Of a DNA stretch of 23,252 nt, positions 14,110 through 20,856 are shown piece after piece (positions within the stretch are counted from its first letter, which is position 1; every line of letters begins with the position of its first letter). The stretch spans positions 1-23,252 of the forward strand of contig MFEQ01000007.1 in assembly GCA_001777665.1 (NCBI GenBank). Reading direction: 5' to 3'. The stretch comes from Candidatus Doudnabacteria bacterium RIFCSPHIGHO2_02_FULL_42_25. GTDB lineage: Bacteria; Patescibacteria; Doudnabacteria; UBA920; O2-02-FULL-48-8. The notes below the pieces were generated by a model, which saw only the letters and a program-made list of their open reading frames with translations, did not search any database and was not told the origin of the DNA. A program made the position numbers and the translations under genes.

Positions 14110-15627
14110 ATGGAAATCGCAATTGCATTGGGTGCTGCTGTTGCGGGGTTGATCGTCGGTTATTTTATTCGAAAAGTTCAAATCTCTAATCAAGTCAATT
14201 CGATTGAAGCTAGGGTTTCCCGGGCATTGGATGAAGCAAAAAGTAAAGAAAAGGAAATTTTGTTGGAAGCTAAGTCGAAGGCGATGGAGATAGTCGAACA
14301 AGGTAAAAAAACTGAAGAAGAATTCCGTAATAAAATTATTAGTGTCGAAGAACGTTTAACGAAAAAAGAGTCTGATCTCGAACGCAAGGTCAACGATGCC
14401 GAGAAACTGAAAGAAGGTTTGAATGCATCAAAGACGGAAATAGAAAAGACCAAAGATGAAATGCGCCAGCTGAAACAAAAGCAACTGGAGCAGCTTCAGA
14501 AAATCAGTGGGCTGAATAACGAAGAAGCGAAAAAAGTCCTACTCGATGCGACAGAGAAGTCGATGAAAGACGAGTTGGCTCTTTTGACACACAAGCTTCT
14601 GAATGCCGCCCGTGATGATGCTGATAAAAAAGCTAGAGAAATAGTTTCTATGGCTATTCAGCGTTGTGCTTCTGAAGTTACCAGTGAACAAACCACCACT
14701 GCGGTAACACTTCCATCAGAAGAAATGAAAGGCAGAATCATCGGTAAAGAAGGACGCAACATTCGGACATTTGAACAAATGTTGGGAGTCGAAGTTATTG
14801 TTGATGATACCCCAGATGCTGTGATTATTTCTGGATTTAATTCAGTCCGCCGACACATCGCGAAAATTGCGTTGGAAAAATTAATCCAAGATGGACGTAT
14901 CCATCCAGCGAAAATTGAAGAAGCCACTGAGAAAGCCAAGAAAGAAGTCTCAGAAATGATCCGCGAAGCAGGCGAGCAAGCTGTCTATGAATTAGGCATT
15001 GCCAATTTCCCACCAAAACTTGTGCAATTAGTCGGACGTTTAAAATTTCGTACCAGCTATGGTCAGAACGTGCTGAAACACTCGGTAGAAATGGCCAAAC
15101 TCGCTGCCCTGATTGCTGAAGAAGTTGGGGCTGATGTCTTAACAGTCAAACAAGGGGCATTGCTTCATGATATCGGAAAAGCATTGGATCAAGACATGGA
15201 AGGGACTCACGTTGAAATCGGCAAACAAATCGCACAAAAGTTTAATTTGCCAGAAAAGATTGTTAACGCCATCGAAGCTCACCACGGTGATGTCGAATAC
15301 ACATCTATCGAGGCGGCGATTGTGGATGCTGCGGACAATATCTCGGGATCGAGACCAGGAGCGCGCCGTGACACTTATGAAAATTATGTTGCTCGATTGG
15401 AAGAATTAGAAAATCTGGCCCACGGATTTGAAGGCGTGGAAAAAGTGTATGCCATCCAAGCTGGACGCGAGATTCGAGTCTTCGTCAAGCCAGAGAAAGT
15501 CGATGATTGGTCAGCGACCAAACTCGCCCGAGACATTGCCAATAAAATTGAACAGGATTTGAAATATCCTGGTGAAATTCGAGTCATGGTTATTCGGGAA
15601 ACGAGAGTGATAGAGTATGCCCGTTAA
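14110..15627 (+). CDS. rny: Ribonuclease Y
   Basis: 505 residues from ATG 14110, which has GGAAAGG six bases upstream; a TTG at 14095 is in frame but less likely. RNase Y is a membrane-anchored endoribonuclease that initiates mRNA decay. Domains in order: N-terminal transmembrane helix (about 3-20), long charged coiled coil (about 25-190), KH RNA-binding domain with GKEG loop at 212-215, and an HD phosphohydrolase domain with H324 and the metal-binding pair H353-D354 (LLHDIGKALD). The C-terminal domain ends RVMVIRETRVIEYAR, complete. ymdB follows after a hairpin repeat; these two are often neighbours in other bacteria. Confidence 0.97.
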   Translation: MEIAIALGAAVAGLIVGYFIRKVQISNQVNSIEARVSRALDEAKSKEKEILLEAKSKAMEIVEQGKKTEEEFRNKIISVEERLTKKESDLERKVNDAEKLKEGLNASKTEIEKTKDEMRQLKQKQLEQLQKISGLNNEEAKKVLLDATEKSMKDELALLTHKLLNAARDDADKKAREIVSMAIQRCASEVTSEQTTTAVTLPSEEMKGRIIGKEGRNIRTFEQMLGVEVIVDDTPDAVIISGFNSVRRHIAKIALEKLIQDGRIHPAKIEEATEKAKKEVSEMIREAGEQAVYELGIANFPPKLVQLVGRLKFRTSYGQNVLKHSVEMAKLAALIAEEVGADVLTVKQGALLHDIGKALDQDMEGTHVEIGKQIAQKFNLPEKIVNAIEAHHGDVEYTSIEAAIVDAADNISGSRPGARRDTYENYVARLEELENLAHGFEGVEKVYAIQAGREIRVFVKPEKVDDWSATKLARDIANKIEQDLKYPGEIRVMVIRETRVIEYAR

Positions 15628-15693
15628 ACGGTGTACGTCGGCGCCGCGCGTATCGTCTAACGTTAACCGATACGCGTTGCGCTGCCGAATAAC
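15622..15693. repeat. GC-rich palindromic REP-like element, copy 2
   Basis: Core stem CGCGTATCG (15647-15655) / CGATACGCG (15668-15676) with a 12-nt loop, flanked by TCGGCGC and GCGCTGCCGA arms. It begins within the last codon and stop of rny and ends just before ymdB (15705). Copies are at 11887 and 19308. Confidence 0.75.
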
Positions 15694-15704
15694 TAATTAC
15701 TAAA

Positions 15705-16520
15705 ATGCTAAAGATACTATTTTTCGGCGATGTAGCCGGGAACCCGGGGCGCCAAGCAGTAAAAAAAGCATTACCAGAGCTCATCCAATCAGAAGAGCCG
15801 GATTTGATATTGGCCAATGTTGATAATCTAGCTCATGGGAAGGGGATTACGGTGAAGACATTGGAAGAGCTGATTCGAGCTGGCGTTATGGGATTTACCA
15901 CGGGCAATCACGGTTTTTCCAAAAAAGAATTAGCTGATGAGGTGTTTGCGAAGTATAAAGATATTATTGTTCGGCCAGCAAATATTCCAGAGACCTATCC
16001 AGGCAGTAGTGCTATAACGTTAGAGACGAAAAAAGGTAAAGTCTTGGTCGGCCATTTCTTGGGTCAAGTGTTTATGGAAAAACAATTTCCTGATCCGATC
16101 AGTTCGGTATTTGATGTTTTTGAGAAATGGCTCAAGGAAAATAAAACTGAAGACATAGTGGCATCAATTGTTGATCTGCATGCAGAAGTGACTTCTGAAA
16201 AAGTTGCATTTGGTTACTTTGCTTCCGGGAAAGTAAGCGCTGTGGTTGGAACACACACGCATATTCCGACAGCAGATGCCAAGGTTTTACCAGAGGGCAC
16301 AGCATATATTACCGACATCGGCATGTGCGGAGCAGCAGGTTCAGTTTTAGGGATGAAAAAAGAAGTCTCATTGGAGCGATTCATAAATAAATCTTGGACC
16401 CCCTACGAAGTCCCAGAGAATCCTTCAAAAGCGGAATTAAGTTATGTTATTATAACAGTGGATGAGTTAACCGGTAAGTCGACTGGAATCAAGCCAGTGC
16501 ATCAGTTAGTTGATTTATAA
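15705..16520 (+). CDS. ymdB: YmdB-family metallophosphoesterase (TIGR00282 type)
   Basis: 271 residues, the family's normal length. YmdB-type proteins are dinuclear-metal phosphodiesterases acting on 2',3'-cyclic nucleotides and affecting RNase Y-linked regulation. Visible metal-site residues: D9 (FFGDVAGNPGR), N68-H69 (TTGNHG), H159 (VDLHAEVTSEK), and H184 and H186 (VGTHTHIPTADAK). The usual Glu-Asn pair appears as D40-N41 in ANVDNLAHG, a conservative replacement of a metal-bridging Glu. It follows rny in the same direction, separated by a hairpin element, and has no obvious Shine-Dalgarno. Confidence 0.93.
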   Translation: MLKILFFGDVAGNPGRQAVKKALPELIQSEEPDLILANVDNLAHGKGITVKTLEELIRAGVMGFTTGNHGFSKKELADEVFAKYKDIIVRPANIPETYPGSSAITLETKKGKVLVGHFLGQVFMEKQFPDPISSVFDVFEKWLKENKTEDIVASIVDLHAEVTSEKVAFGYFASGKVSAVVGTHTHIPTADAKVLPEGTAYITDIGMCGAAGSVLGMKKEVSLERFINKSWTPYEVPENPSKAELSYVIITVDELTGKSTGIKPVHQLVDL

Positions 16521-16528
16521 TTAATTAT

Positions 16529-16603
16529 CTACGAACTACGAAACAGTACGAAAATACGAAATCGTAACTGTTCGTACTTTCGTAGCTATTCGTAATTTCG
16601 TAG
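16529..16603. repeat. TACGAA-word palindrome, copy 1
   Basis: The left half is built of near-tandem words (CTACGAA, CTACGAAAC, AGTACGAAAA, TACGAAAT). The right half is their inverted form (TTCGTACTTTCGTAGC, TTCGTAATTTCGTAG). The whole can fold into a long imperfect hairpin. It ends 3 nt before the methyltransferase ATG, leaving no room for a Shine-Dalgarno. A second copy is at 18072. Confidence 0.75.
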
Positions 16604-16606
16604 ACG

Positions 16607-17143
16607 ATGAGCACAAAATTTATCGATCCGGAAAAAGTCTTATTTGCCGCAGGTTTGACGTCCAATCAAACTGTGGCAGATTTTGGTGCGGGCAGTGGAT
16701 TCTATAGTTTAGCTGCTGCCAAAATTGTCGGGGATGGAGGCATGGTTTATAGTCTTGATATTCAGGAACCTGTTTTGGATCATATTGCGGCTGAAGCCAG
16801 ACTTAAAAAACTACGCAACATCAGAACTATTCAAGCTGATTTAGAACAGAAAGAAGCTATTAAGGAGATTCCTGCTGGTACTGTCGATTTGGTTTTATTG
16901 GTGAATATTTCTCATCAATTAAAAAATTTGGTAAATATCTATGCTGAAGCCTATCGAGTTTTGAAAAGTGGTGGTAAGGTTTTGGTAGTCGAGTGGAATG
17001 ATCAACCCGGACCCGTGGGCCCAACTTCAGGAACTAGAATTACCGAATCAGAGGTTAGTAAAGCCGCGATCAAAGCAACTTTCAAACCAGCGGGGACGCT
17101 ACACGTGGGTTCTTATCATTATGGATTAATCTTTATTAAATAG
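16607..17143 (+). CDS. Class I SAM-dependent methyltransferase
   Basis: 178 residues. The Rossmann-fold motif I is VADFGAGSGFY (about 23-33), followed by the acidic residue D51 at the end of strand 2 (VYSLDIQE), QADLEQ, and the motif IV region VDLVLLVNISHQL, then GGKVLVVEWN. The fold and AdoMet binding are clear. The substrate is not: the general pattern is shared by UbiE-like and many small-molecule or protein methyltransferases. It has no signal peptide. The start lies directly against a palindromic repeat, so initiation may be unusual. Confidence 0.85.
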   Translation: MSTKFIDPEKVLFAAGLTSNQTVADFGAGSGFYSLAAAKIVGDGGMVYSLDIQEPVLDHIAAEARLKKLRNIRTIQADLEQKEAIKEIPAGTVDLVLLVNISHQLKNLVNIYAEAYRVLKSGGKVLVVEWNDQPGPVGPTSGTRITESEVSKAAIKATFKPAGTLHVGSYHYGLIFIK

Positions 17144-17236
17144 TTAATGGTTGTAAGTTATGGAAATTAGTGTGGAAAATAGTTATTAGTTTTTAACCAA
17201 CTGCTATAACTAACAACTTAAAACTAGCTAAAAACT
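17142..17236. repeat. Imperfect inverted repeat of AACTAAC/GTTGTAAGTTA words
   Basis: The left part TTAATGGTTGTAAGTTATGG and the right part CTATAACTAACAACTTAAAA are imperfectly complementary, so the gap between the methyltransferase and the membrane protein can form a long weak hairpin. It has the same layout as the TACGAA palindromes but a different word. Confidence 0.45.
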
Positions 17237-17623
17237 ATGGATAAATTTTTTTGGTATTTTCAGCCTTCAACTTTACTAAGTGTTGCGGATAAACTTTTCA
17301 TCTATATCTTTATTGCGATTCTAGCAATAGCGATTTTACTCCGAATCGTGAAAAGATTTGTACGCAATGCGGTCCACCGAAAATTGCTAACCAAATTTTG
17401 GCATCTGACCTTTACCCTGGGAATCAGTGGCATTATTTGGTCTGTGTTTCGATATGAAAATACACCACTATTCGCGAGACGCTATTGGGCAGGTTTGATT
17501 TTCCTGGCCGGAATAGTTTGGTTATTGTTTATTCTGAAATATTTAATTTTCAATTATCGAAGAGAGTTATTTGAGTTTGGCAGGGAACAAGTCAAAAGTA
17601 AGTACATGCCAGGAAGAAAGTAA
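17237..17623 (+). CDS. Small integral membrane protein, unknown function
   Basis: 128 residues. Three hydrophobic segments are seen: about 19-38 (LFIYIFIAILAIAILLRIV), 55-72 (LTFTLGISGIIWSVF) and 84-104 (YWAGLIFLAGIVWLLFILKY). Basic loops (KRFVRNAVHRK, FARRYW, YRRELFEFGRE) fit cytoplasmic loops by the positive-inside rule. I do not recognise a family. It is co-directional with yraN, 44 nt upstream of it, and may be co-transcribed. Confidence 0.75.
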   Translation: MDKFFWYFQPSTLLSVADKLFIYIFIAILAIAILLRIVKRFVRNAVHRKLLTKFWHLTFTLGISGIIWSVFRYENTPLFARRYWAGLIFLAGIVWLLFILKYLIFNYRRELFEFGREQVKSKYMPGRK

Positions 17624-17630
17624 TATAGTT

Positions 17631-17661
17631 CCTCCCCCTGAATGGGGGAGGTTAGGTGGGG
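17631..17661. repeat. CCTCCCCC/GGGGGAGG hairpin repeat upstream of yraN
   Basis: Perfect 8-bp stem CCTCCCCC (17631-17638) / GGGGGAGG (17644-17651) with loop TGAAT, followed by TTAGGTGGGGTG. The last G-rich stretch lies about 6 nt before the yraN ATG and may act as its Shine-Dalgarno. This type of hairpin is a common dispersed repeat in candidate-phylum genomes (recalled). Confidence 0.6.
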
Positions 17662-17667
17662 TGATTT

Positions 17668-18036
17668 ATGAATCTTGGAGAGCAAGGAGAGCGGTTAGTC
17701 GAGCAGTATTACAAGCAGCGAGGCTACAAGCTTCTCGAAAGAAACTATATTTTTCCTCATGGTAAACAAATGGGCGAAATCGATTTAATTTTTATCAAAG
17801 ATCAAGAGCTGGTATTTGTCGAAGTCAAAGCCAGAAGCTCGAACCAATTTGGGACACCATTCGAGGCTGTTGATTTTTCCAAACAACGAAAGCTAGTTAA
17901 AACCGCTAAGCTCTATCTCAAGACCAAACCCCAATTTGTTGACTATAACTACCGAATTGACGTCGCCGCAGTAGACATTGACAATTCCGAAAACCCTGTT
18001 ATAATATTAGAGAACGCTATAGAAGATCTTGACTAA
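17668..18036 (+). CDS. yraN: YraN/UPF0102 family endonuclease-like protein
   Basis: 122 residues, a full-length family member. It begins GEQGERLVEQYYKQRGYKLL and carries the nuclease-like core GEIDLIF (about 36-42) and LVFVEVKARSS (about 49-59), the E/D...ExK layout of Holliday-junction-resolvase-like and restriction-like folds. The biochemical role of the family remains poorly defined. It follows the small membrane protein gene and is closed by a terminator hairpin overlapping its stop codon. Confidence 0.93.
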   Translation: MNLGEQGERLVEQYYKQRGYKLLERNYIFPHGKQMGEIDLIFIKDQELVFVEVKARSSNQFGTPFEAVDFSKQRKLVKTAKLYLKTKPQFVDYNYRIDVAAVDIDNSENPVIILENAIEDLD

Positions 18037-18063
18037 AACGAGCATTAGGCTCGTTTATTTTAG
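18031..18063. terminator. Terminator hairpin after yraN
   Basis: Stem AAACGAGC (18036-18043) / GCTCGTTT (18049-18056) with loop ATTAG, extended by GACTAAA / TTTTAGTC on the outside. The downstream TTTATTTTAG supplies the U-rich tail. It begins at the yraN stop codon and looks usable in both directions. Confidence 0.7.
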
Positions 18064-18071
18064 TCTACCGG

Positions 18072-18149
18072 CTACGAAAGTACGAAAGAACTACGAAAAT
18101 ACGAAAGGGTTAGTCCACTTCGTATTTCGTAAAAATTCGTAGTTCGTAG
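18072..18149. repeat. TACGAA-word palindrome, copy 2
   Basis: Left half CTACGAAAGTACGAAAGAAC, then TACGAAAATACGAA; right half TTCGTATTTCGTAAAAATTC, then GTAGTTCGTAG. These are inverted versions of the same word, foldable into a long hairpin. It lies between the yraN terminator and nusA. Same family as 16529-16603. Confidence 0.75.
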
Positions 18150-18185
18150 AAGGAAATTTAACCAAAGCATTAACAATCAATTTCC

Positions 18186-19307
18186 ATGAATGAACAGTTC
18201 GAGTCCGCACTAAACCAAATCGCTGAAGAAAAGGATTTAGATAAGGCAGAGATTCTCAAAATGATTGAGGTTTCTTTAGCTGCGGCTTTTCGCAAAGATT
18301 ATGGCAAAAAAGATCAGAATATTGTTGTAGAATTTTTCCCTGAAACTTTGGCTACCAAAGTATTTGATGTAAAGAAAGTTGTAGAAGTAGTTGAAGATCC
18401 AGTTAAGGAATTTACTGTTGAGGAAGCCAAAGCTCATAAGAAAGGCGCGAAAGTCGGGGATGAAATTAAAATCGATATTACTCCGAAAACTGGCGCAACA
18501 TTTGGCCGAATTGCTGCTCAAACTGCGAAGCAAGTAATTGTTCAGAAAATTCGCGAAGCTGAACGCGGTGTGTTATTTACGGACTTCAAAGCTAAAGAAA
18601 GACAGCTAGTTTCGGGTGTAGTACAGAGAATTGAAGGAGAAACTGTGCTAGTCGACCTAACGAAGGCTACAGGTGTTTTGTTCCCATCAGAACAAATCAA
18701 AGGTGAGAAATATTCGATTGGGGCTCGCATTAAAGTTTTGATTTTACACGTCGAACCTACTGCCAAAGGGCCGAAAATTACCCTCTCTCGCTCTCACCCA
18801 GATGTTGTTCGCAGATTATTTGAATTAGAAGTCCCAGAAATATTTAATGGTGTAGTCGAAGTTAAAGCGATTGCCAGAGAAGCGGGATCTAGAACTAAAA
18901 TTGCTGTTTGGTCTTCCCAAGAAGGTGTAGACCCGATAGGTGCCTGTGTCGGACAGCGAGGAACTAGAGTTCAAGTTATCATGTCTGAACTCAATGGCGA
19001 AAAAATTGATATTATCGCTTGGTCAGAAGATACTGTGAAATTTATCGCGAATGCATTATCACCCGCGAAAATATTAAATGTGACTTTAAATGAGGATCTA
19101 AAAGAAGCAAAAGTCGGTGTGCTTTCTGATCAATTATCACTAGCAATTGGAAAAGCAGGACAGAATGTTCGCCTGGCAGCCAGATTGACTGGATGGAAAA
19201 TTGATATCACTGAAGAAAAAATTTCAGGTGGTGAAGCGGAGTCAGAAGTTACTTCGGAAGAGCTAAGCCCTGAAGTGGTTGAAGAAGTAAAAGAAGAGAA
19301 TAAGTAG
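18186..19307 (+). CDS. nusA: Transcription termination/antitermination factor NusA
   Basis: 373 residues. NusA binds RNA polymerase and nascent RNA and modulates pausing, termination and antitermination. The N-terminal polymerase-binding domain (about 1-130, FESALNQIAEEKDL, SLAAAFRKDYG) is followed by an S1 domain (about 140-200, VVQRIEGETVLVDL), KH1 with GQRG in GACVGQRGTRVQV, and KH2 with GKAG in LAIGKAGQNVRLAARLTGW. A short acidic tail (SEVTSEELSPEVVEEVKEENK) closes it. It lacks the long C-terminal repeats found in E. coli, as is common outside proteobacteria. The usual partners rimP and infB are not adjacent. Confidence 0.96.
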   Translation: MNEQFESALNQIAEEKDLDKAEILKMIEVSLAAAFRKDYGKKDQNIVVEFFPETLATKVFDVKKVVEVVEDPVKEFTVEEAKAHKKGAKVGDEIKIDITPKTGATFGRIAAQTAKQVIVQKIREAERGVLFTDFKAKERQLVSGVVQRIEGETVLVDLTKATGVLFPSEQIKGEKYSIGARIKVLILHVEPTAKGPKITLSRSHPDVVRRLFELEVPEIFNGVVEVKAIAREAGSRTKIAVWSSQEGVDPIGACVGQRGTRVQVIMSELNGEKIDIIAWSEDTVKFIANALSPAKILNVTLNEDLKEAKVGVLSDQLSLAIGKAGQNVRLAARLTGWKIDITEEKISGGEAESEVTSEELSPEVVEEVKEENK

Positions 19308-19380
19308 CGGTTAACGGTTGTCGTCGGCGCCACGCGTATCGTTTAACGTTTGCCGATACGCGCAGCGCTGCCGAATAACT
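19308..19380. repeat. GC-rich palindromic REP-like element, copy 3
   Basis: Core stem CGCGTATCG (19333-19341) / CGATACGCG (19354-19362) with a 12-nt loop containing AACGTT. The arms CGGCGCCA and CAGCGCTGCCG extend it. It starts at the nusA stop and ends before clpP, as copy 2 does between rny and ymdB. Confidence 0.75.
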
Positions 19381-19404
19381 CTAAACGCAATTAATAAAAT
19401 CACT

Positions 19405-20010
19405 ATGAATAAAACAATACAACCAACCATGCCACTGATCCCAATGGTGGTAGAAAAATCCCAGTTCGGCGAGCGAGCTTTTGATATTTATTCAAGACTG
19501 CTTAAAGAACGAATTATTTTTTTGGGCGAGATGATCGATGATCATGTGGCTAATTTAGTAATCGCACAATTATTATTTCTGGAGGCCGAAGATTCAAAAA
19601 AAGAAATAAAGCTCTACATCAATTCTCCAGGCGGATCAGTGACAGCAGCGATGGCGATTTATGACACCATGCAGTACGTCAAACCAGATATCATCACTGT
19701 CTGTATTGGACAAGCCGCTTCGGCTGCAGCGGTGCTTTTGGCTTCCGGTGCACCAGGGAAGCGCATGTCTCTTCCAAATGCTCGGATGATGATTCACCAA
19801 GTTATGGGAGGTGTTGAGGGTCAAGTCCGCGATGTTGAGATTCAGACCAAAGAAATGCTTCGCATAAAAAATCAGATCAATAATATTTTGGTTAAGCACA
19901 CAGGCCAGAGTTTGAAGAAGATTGAAAATGATACGGATCGGGATTTCTTCATGACTCCCGAGGATGCCAAGGGCTACGGCTTAATTGACAAAGTCATTTT
20001 AAACACGTAA
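19405..20010 (+). CDS. clpP: ATP-dependent Clp protease proteolytic subunit
   Basis: 201 residues from ATG 19405. An upstream in-frame ATG at 19318 would add 29 residues translated from the REP-like hairpin, so I reject it. ClpP forms the tetradecameric serine-protease chamber fed by a Clp ATPase. The catalytic triad is present: S106 (IGQAASAAAV), H131 (MMIHQ) and D180 (DTDRDFFM). Family signatures INSPGGSVTAAMAIYDTMQ and LPNARMMIHQ are intact. No ClpX or ClpA gene is adjacent. A terminator follows. Confidence 0.97.
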   Translation: MNKTIQPTMPLIPMVVEKSQFGERAFDIYSRLLKERIIFLGEMIDDHVANLVIAQLLFLEAEDSKKEIKLYINSPGGSVTAAMAIYDTMQYVKPDIITVCIGQAASAAAVLLASGAPGKRMSLPNARMMIHQVMGGVEGQVRDVEIQTKEMLRIKNQINNILVKHTGQSLKKIENDTDRDFFMTPEDAKGYGLIDKVILNT

Positions 20011-20038
20011 CATAGATCACGTAACAAGGAACAATAAA
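20004..20038 (+). repeat. CACGTAAC-word repeat, non-coding copy
   Basis: CACGTAACATAGATCACGTA, then ACAAGGAACAATAA, starting in the last codons of clpP. The same words form the first codons of the secreted proteins at 2035 and 5653 and of the remnant at 6942. So the repeat is not specific to the dockerin array. Confidence 0.55.
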
Positions 20039-20040
20039 AC

Positions 20041-20068
20041 AGAGTCGGAAACCCGACTTTGTTTTTTT
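20041..20068 (+). terminator. Rho-independent terminator after clpP
   Basis: Stem AGTCGG (20043-20048) / CCGACT (20053-20058) with loop AAAC, followed by TTGTTTTTTT. Thirty bases beyond the clpP stop. Confidence 0.8.
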
Positions 20069-20095
20069 ATAAATTATTAATAGAGAAAGGATTTT

Positions 20096-20452
20096 ATGTT
20101 TCATAATGATTTGAGAAGCAAGATGGATCTCTTTGTCCACTTTGTTTATAAAATAAGCAAAGAATTTCCAAAGAGTGAACTTTACGGAGTGACTTCACAA
20201 ATTCGAAGAGCTTCGTTGTCGGTTATTCTTAACTACATCGAAGGATTTGCAAGAAGAAAAAATAAAGTTAATGTTAATTTCTTAGAGATTTCTTACGGAT
20301 CATTACAAGAATCAAAATATTTGCTAGAGTTTTGCTTCAAAGAAGATTATCTTAATGAGATTGATTACACAAAATCCTTGACAATGGCTGATGAAATCGG
20401 TGCAATGCTTTGGAAAACTATCGAATTAAAGAGTACGGATCTTGATATGTGA
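20096..20452 (+). CDS. Four-helix bundle protein (S23/IVS-encoded protein family)
   Basis: 118 residues. The sequence FPKSELYGVTSQIRRASLSV followed by ILNYIEGFARR is the family signature (TIGR02436-type, first known from 23S rRNA intervening sequences). It is almost wholly helical, and such proteins form pentameric four-helix bundles. In candidate-phylum genomes they are frequent stand-alone genes whose role is unknown. A good Shine-Dalgarno (AAAGG at 20086-20090) precedes the ATG. No rRNA is nearby, so it is not here as an rRNA insertion. Confidence 0.9.
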   Translation: MFHNDLRSKMDLFVHFVYKISKEFPKSELYGVTSQIRRASLSVILNYIEGFARRKNKVNVNFLEISYGSLQESKYLLEFCFKEDYLNEIDYTKSLTMADEIGAMLWKTIELKSTDLDM

Positions 20453-20481
20453 TCATTGATCATTGTTGCGTGCTTAAAGTG

Positions 20482-20510
20482 TTGACAATTGGGTCTAAAA
20501 CTGCTATAAT
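20482..20510 (+). promoter_or_regulatory. Strong consensus sigma-70-type promoter
   Basis: Perfect TTGACA (20482-20487), a 17-bp spacer and perfect TATAAT (20505-20510). Transcription would start near 20517, giving a leader of about 160 nt before the MerR-like gene. It is the best promoter in the window. Confidence 0.85.
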
Positions 20511-20516
20511 GACATT

Positions 20517-20676
20517 AGATTAGTTGTTAGGCGTTGTTAAGTTCTGAAACAAAATAACAAGTTAAGTGAGAGACCATAAGAAAAATAGCCAAAATTAGCT
20601 TTTTTTCTAGCTTCTGTTTCTCACAAAGAGAACAGAAGCGTTTTGTTTCACGAAACCAAAACCAAAATAAAAATTT
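20517..20676 (+). promoter_or_regulatory. Long 5' leader with terminator-like hairpin (attenuator or small RNA candidate)
   Basis: A stem GCTTCTGTTTCTC (20610-20622) / GAGAACAGAAGC (20628-20639), with one bulge and loop ACAAA, is followed by GTTTTGTTTC. This looks like an intrinsic terminator placed between the consensus promoter and the coding region. It could be an attenuator, or the end of a separate RNA of about 130 nt. A T-rich run (20600-20606) and a small GTTTC-AC-GAAAC hairpin (20645-20656) flank it. I recognise no known riboswitch. Confidence 0.4.
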
Positions 20677-20856
20677 ATGTCATTTGACGAACTTCCCGAG
20701 CTTTTAACGATCAGGGAAGTTACACATCTCTTACACGTTCATCCAAACACTCTTCGTAATTGGGAAAAAGAAGGGCTTATTGACGTTTTAAGAATTGGTC
20801 CTCGTCGAGACCGTCGCTATGAGAAGCAAGTCATCAGGAAAATGCTAAACCAATGA
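20677..20856 (+). CDS. Small MerR/excisionase-like DNA-binding regulator
   Basis: 59 residues. LLTIREVTHLLHVHPNTLRN followed by WEKEGLI and a wing-like RIGPRRDRRYEKQVIRKML is a MerR-type helix-turn-helix with wing. There is no effector-binding or dimerisation coiled coil, so it resembles excisionase-size HTH_17 proteins or a minimal MerR domain. Its TGA overlaps the next ATG as ATGA, so it is translationally coupled to the large secreted protein and may regulate its operon. It lies behind the consensus promoter at 20482. Confidence 0.85.
   Translation: MSFDELPELLTIREVTHLLHVHPNTLRNWEKEGLIDVLRIGPRRDRRYEKQVIRKMLNQ

Noticed and set aside
16529..18149. CRISPR array suspected from repeated TACGAA words
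   Set aside because: Words are 6-9 bp, nearly contiguous, inverted in the second half, with no spacers of regular length and no cas genes.
19318..19404. Upstream in-frame ATG giving clpP a 29-residue N-terminal extension
   Set aside because: The extension is translated from the REP-like hairpin and resembles no ClpP leader. ATG 19405 gives the normal family length and N-terminus.
20096..20452. rRNA intervening sequence
   Set aside because: The four-helix-bundle gene has its own ribosome site and no 23S rRNA sequence surrounds it.
20517..20676. T-box or known riboswitch in the leader
   Set aside because: No specifier loop, T-box core or recognisable aptamer sequence. Only a terminator-like hairpin can be supported.
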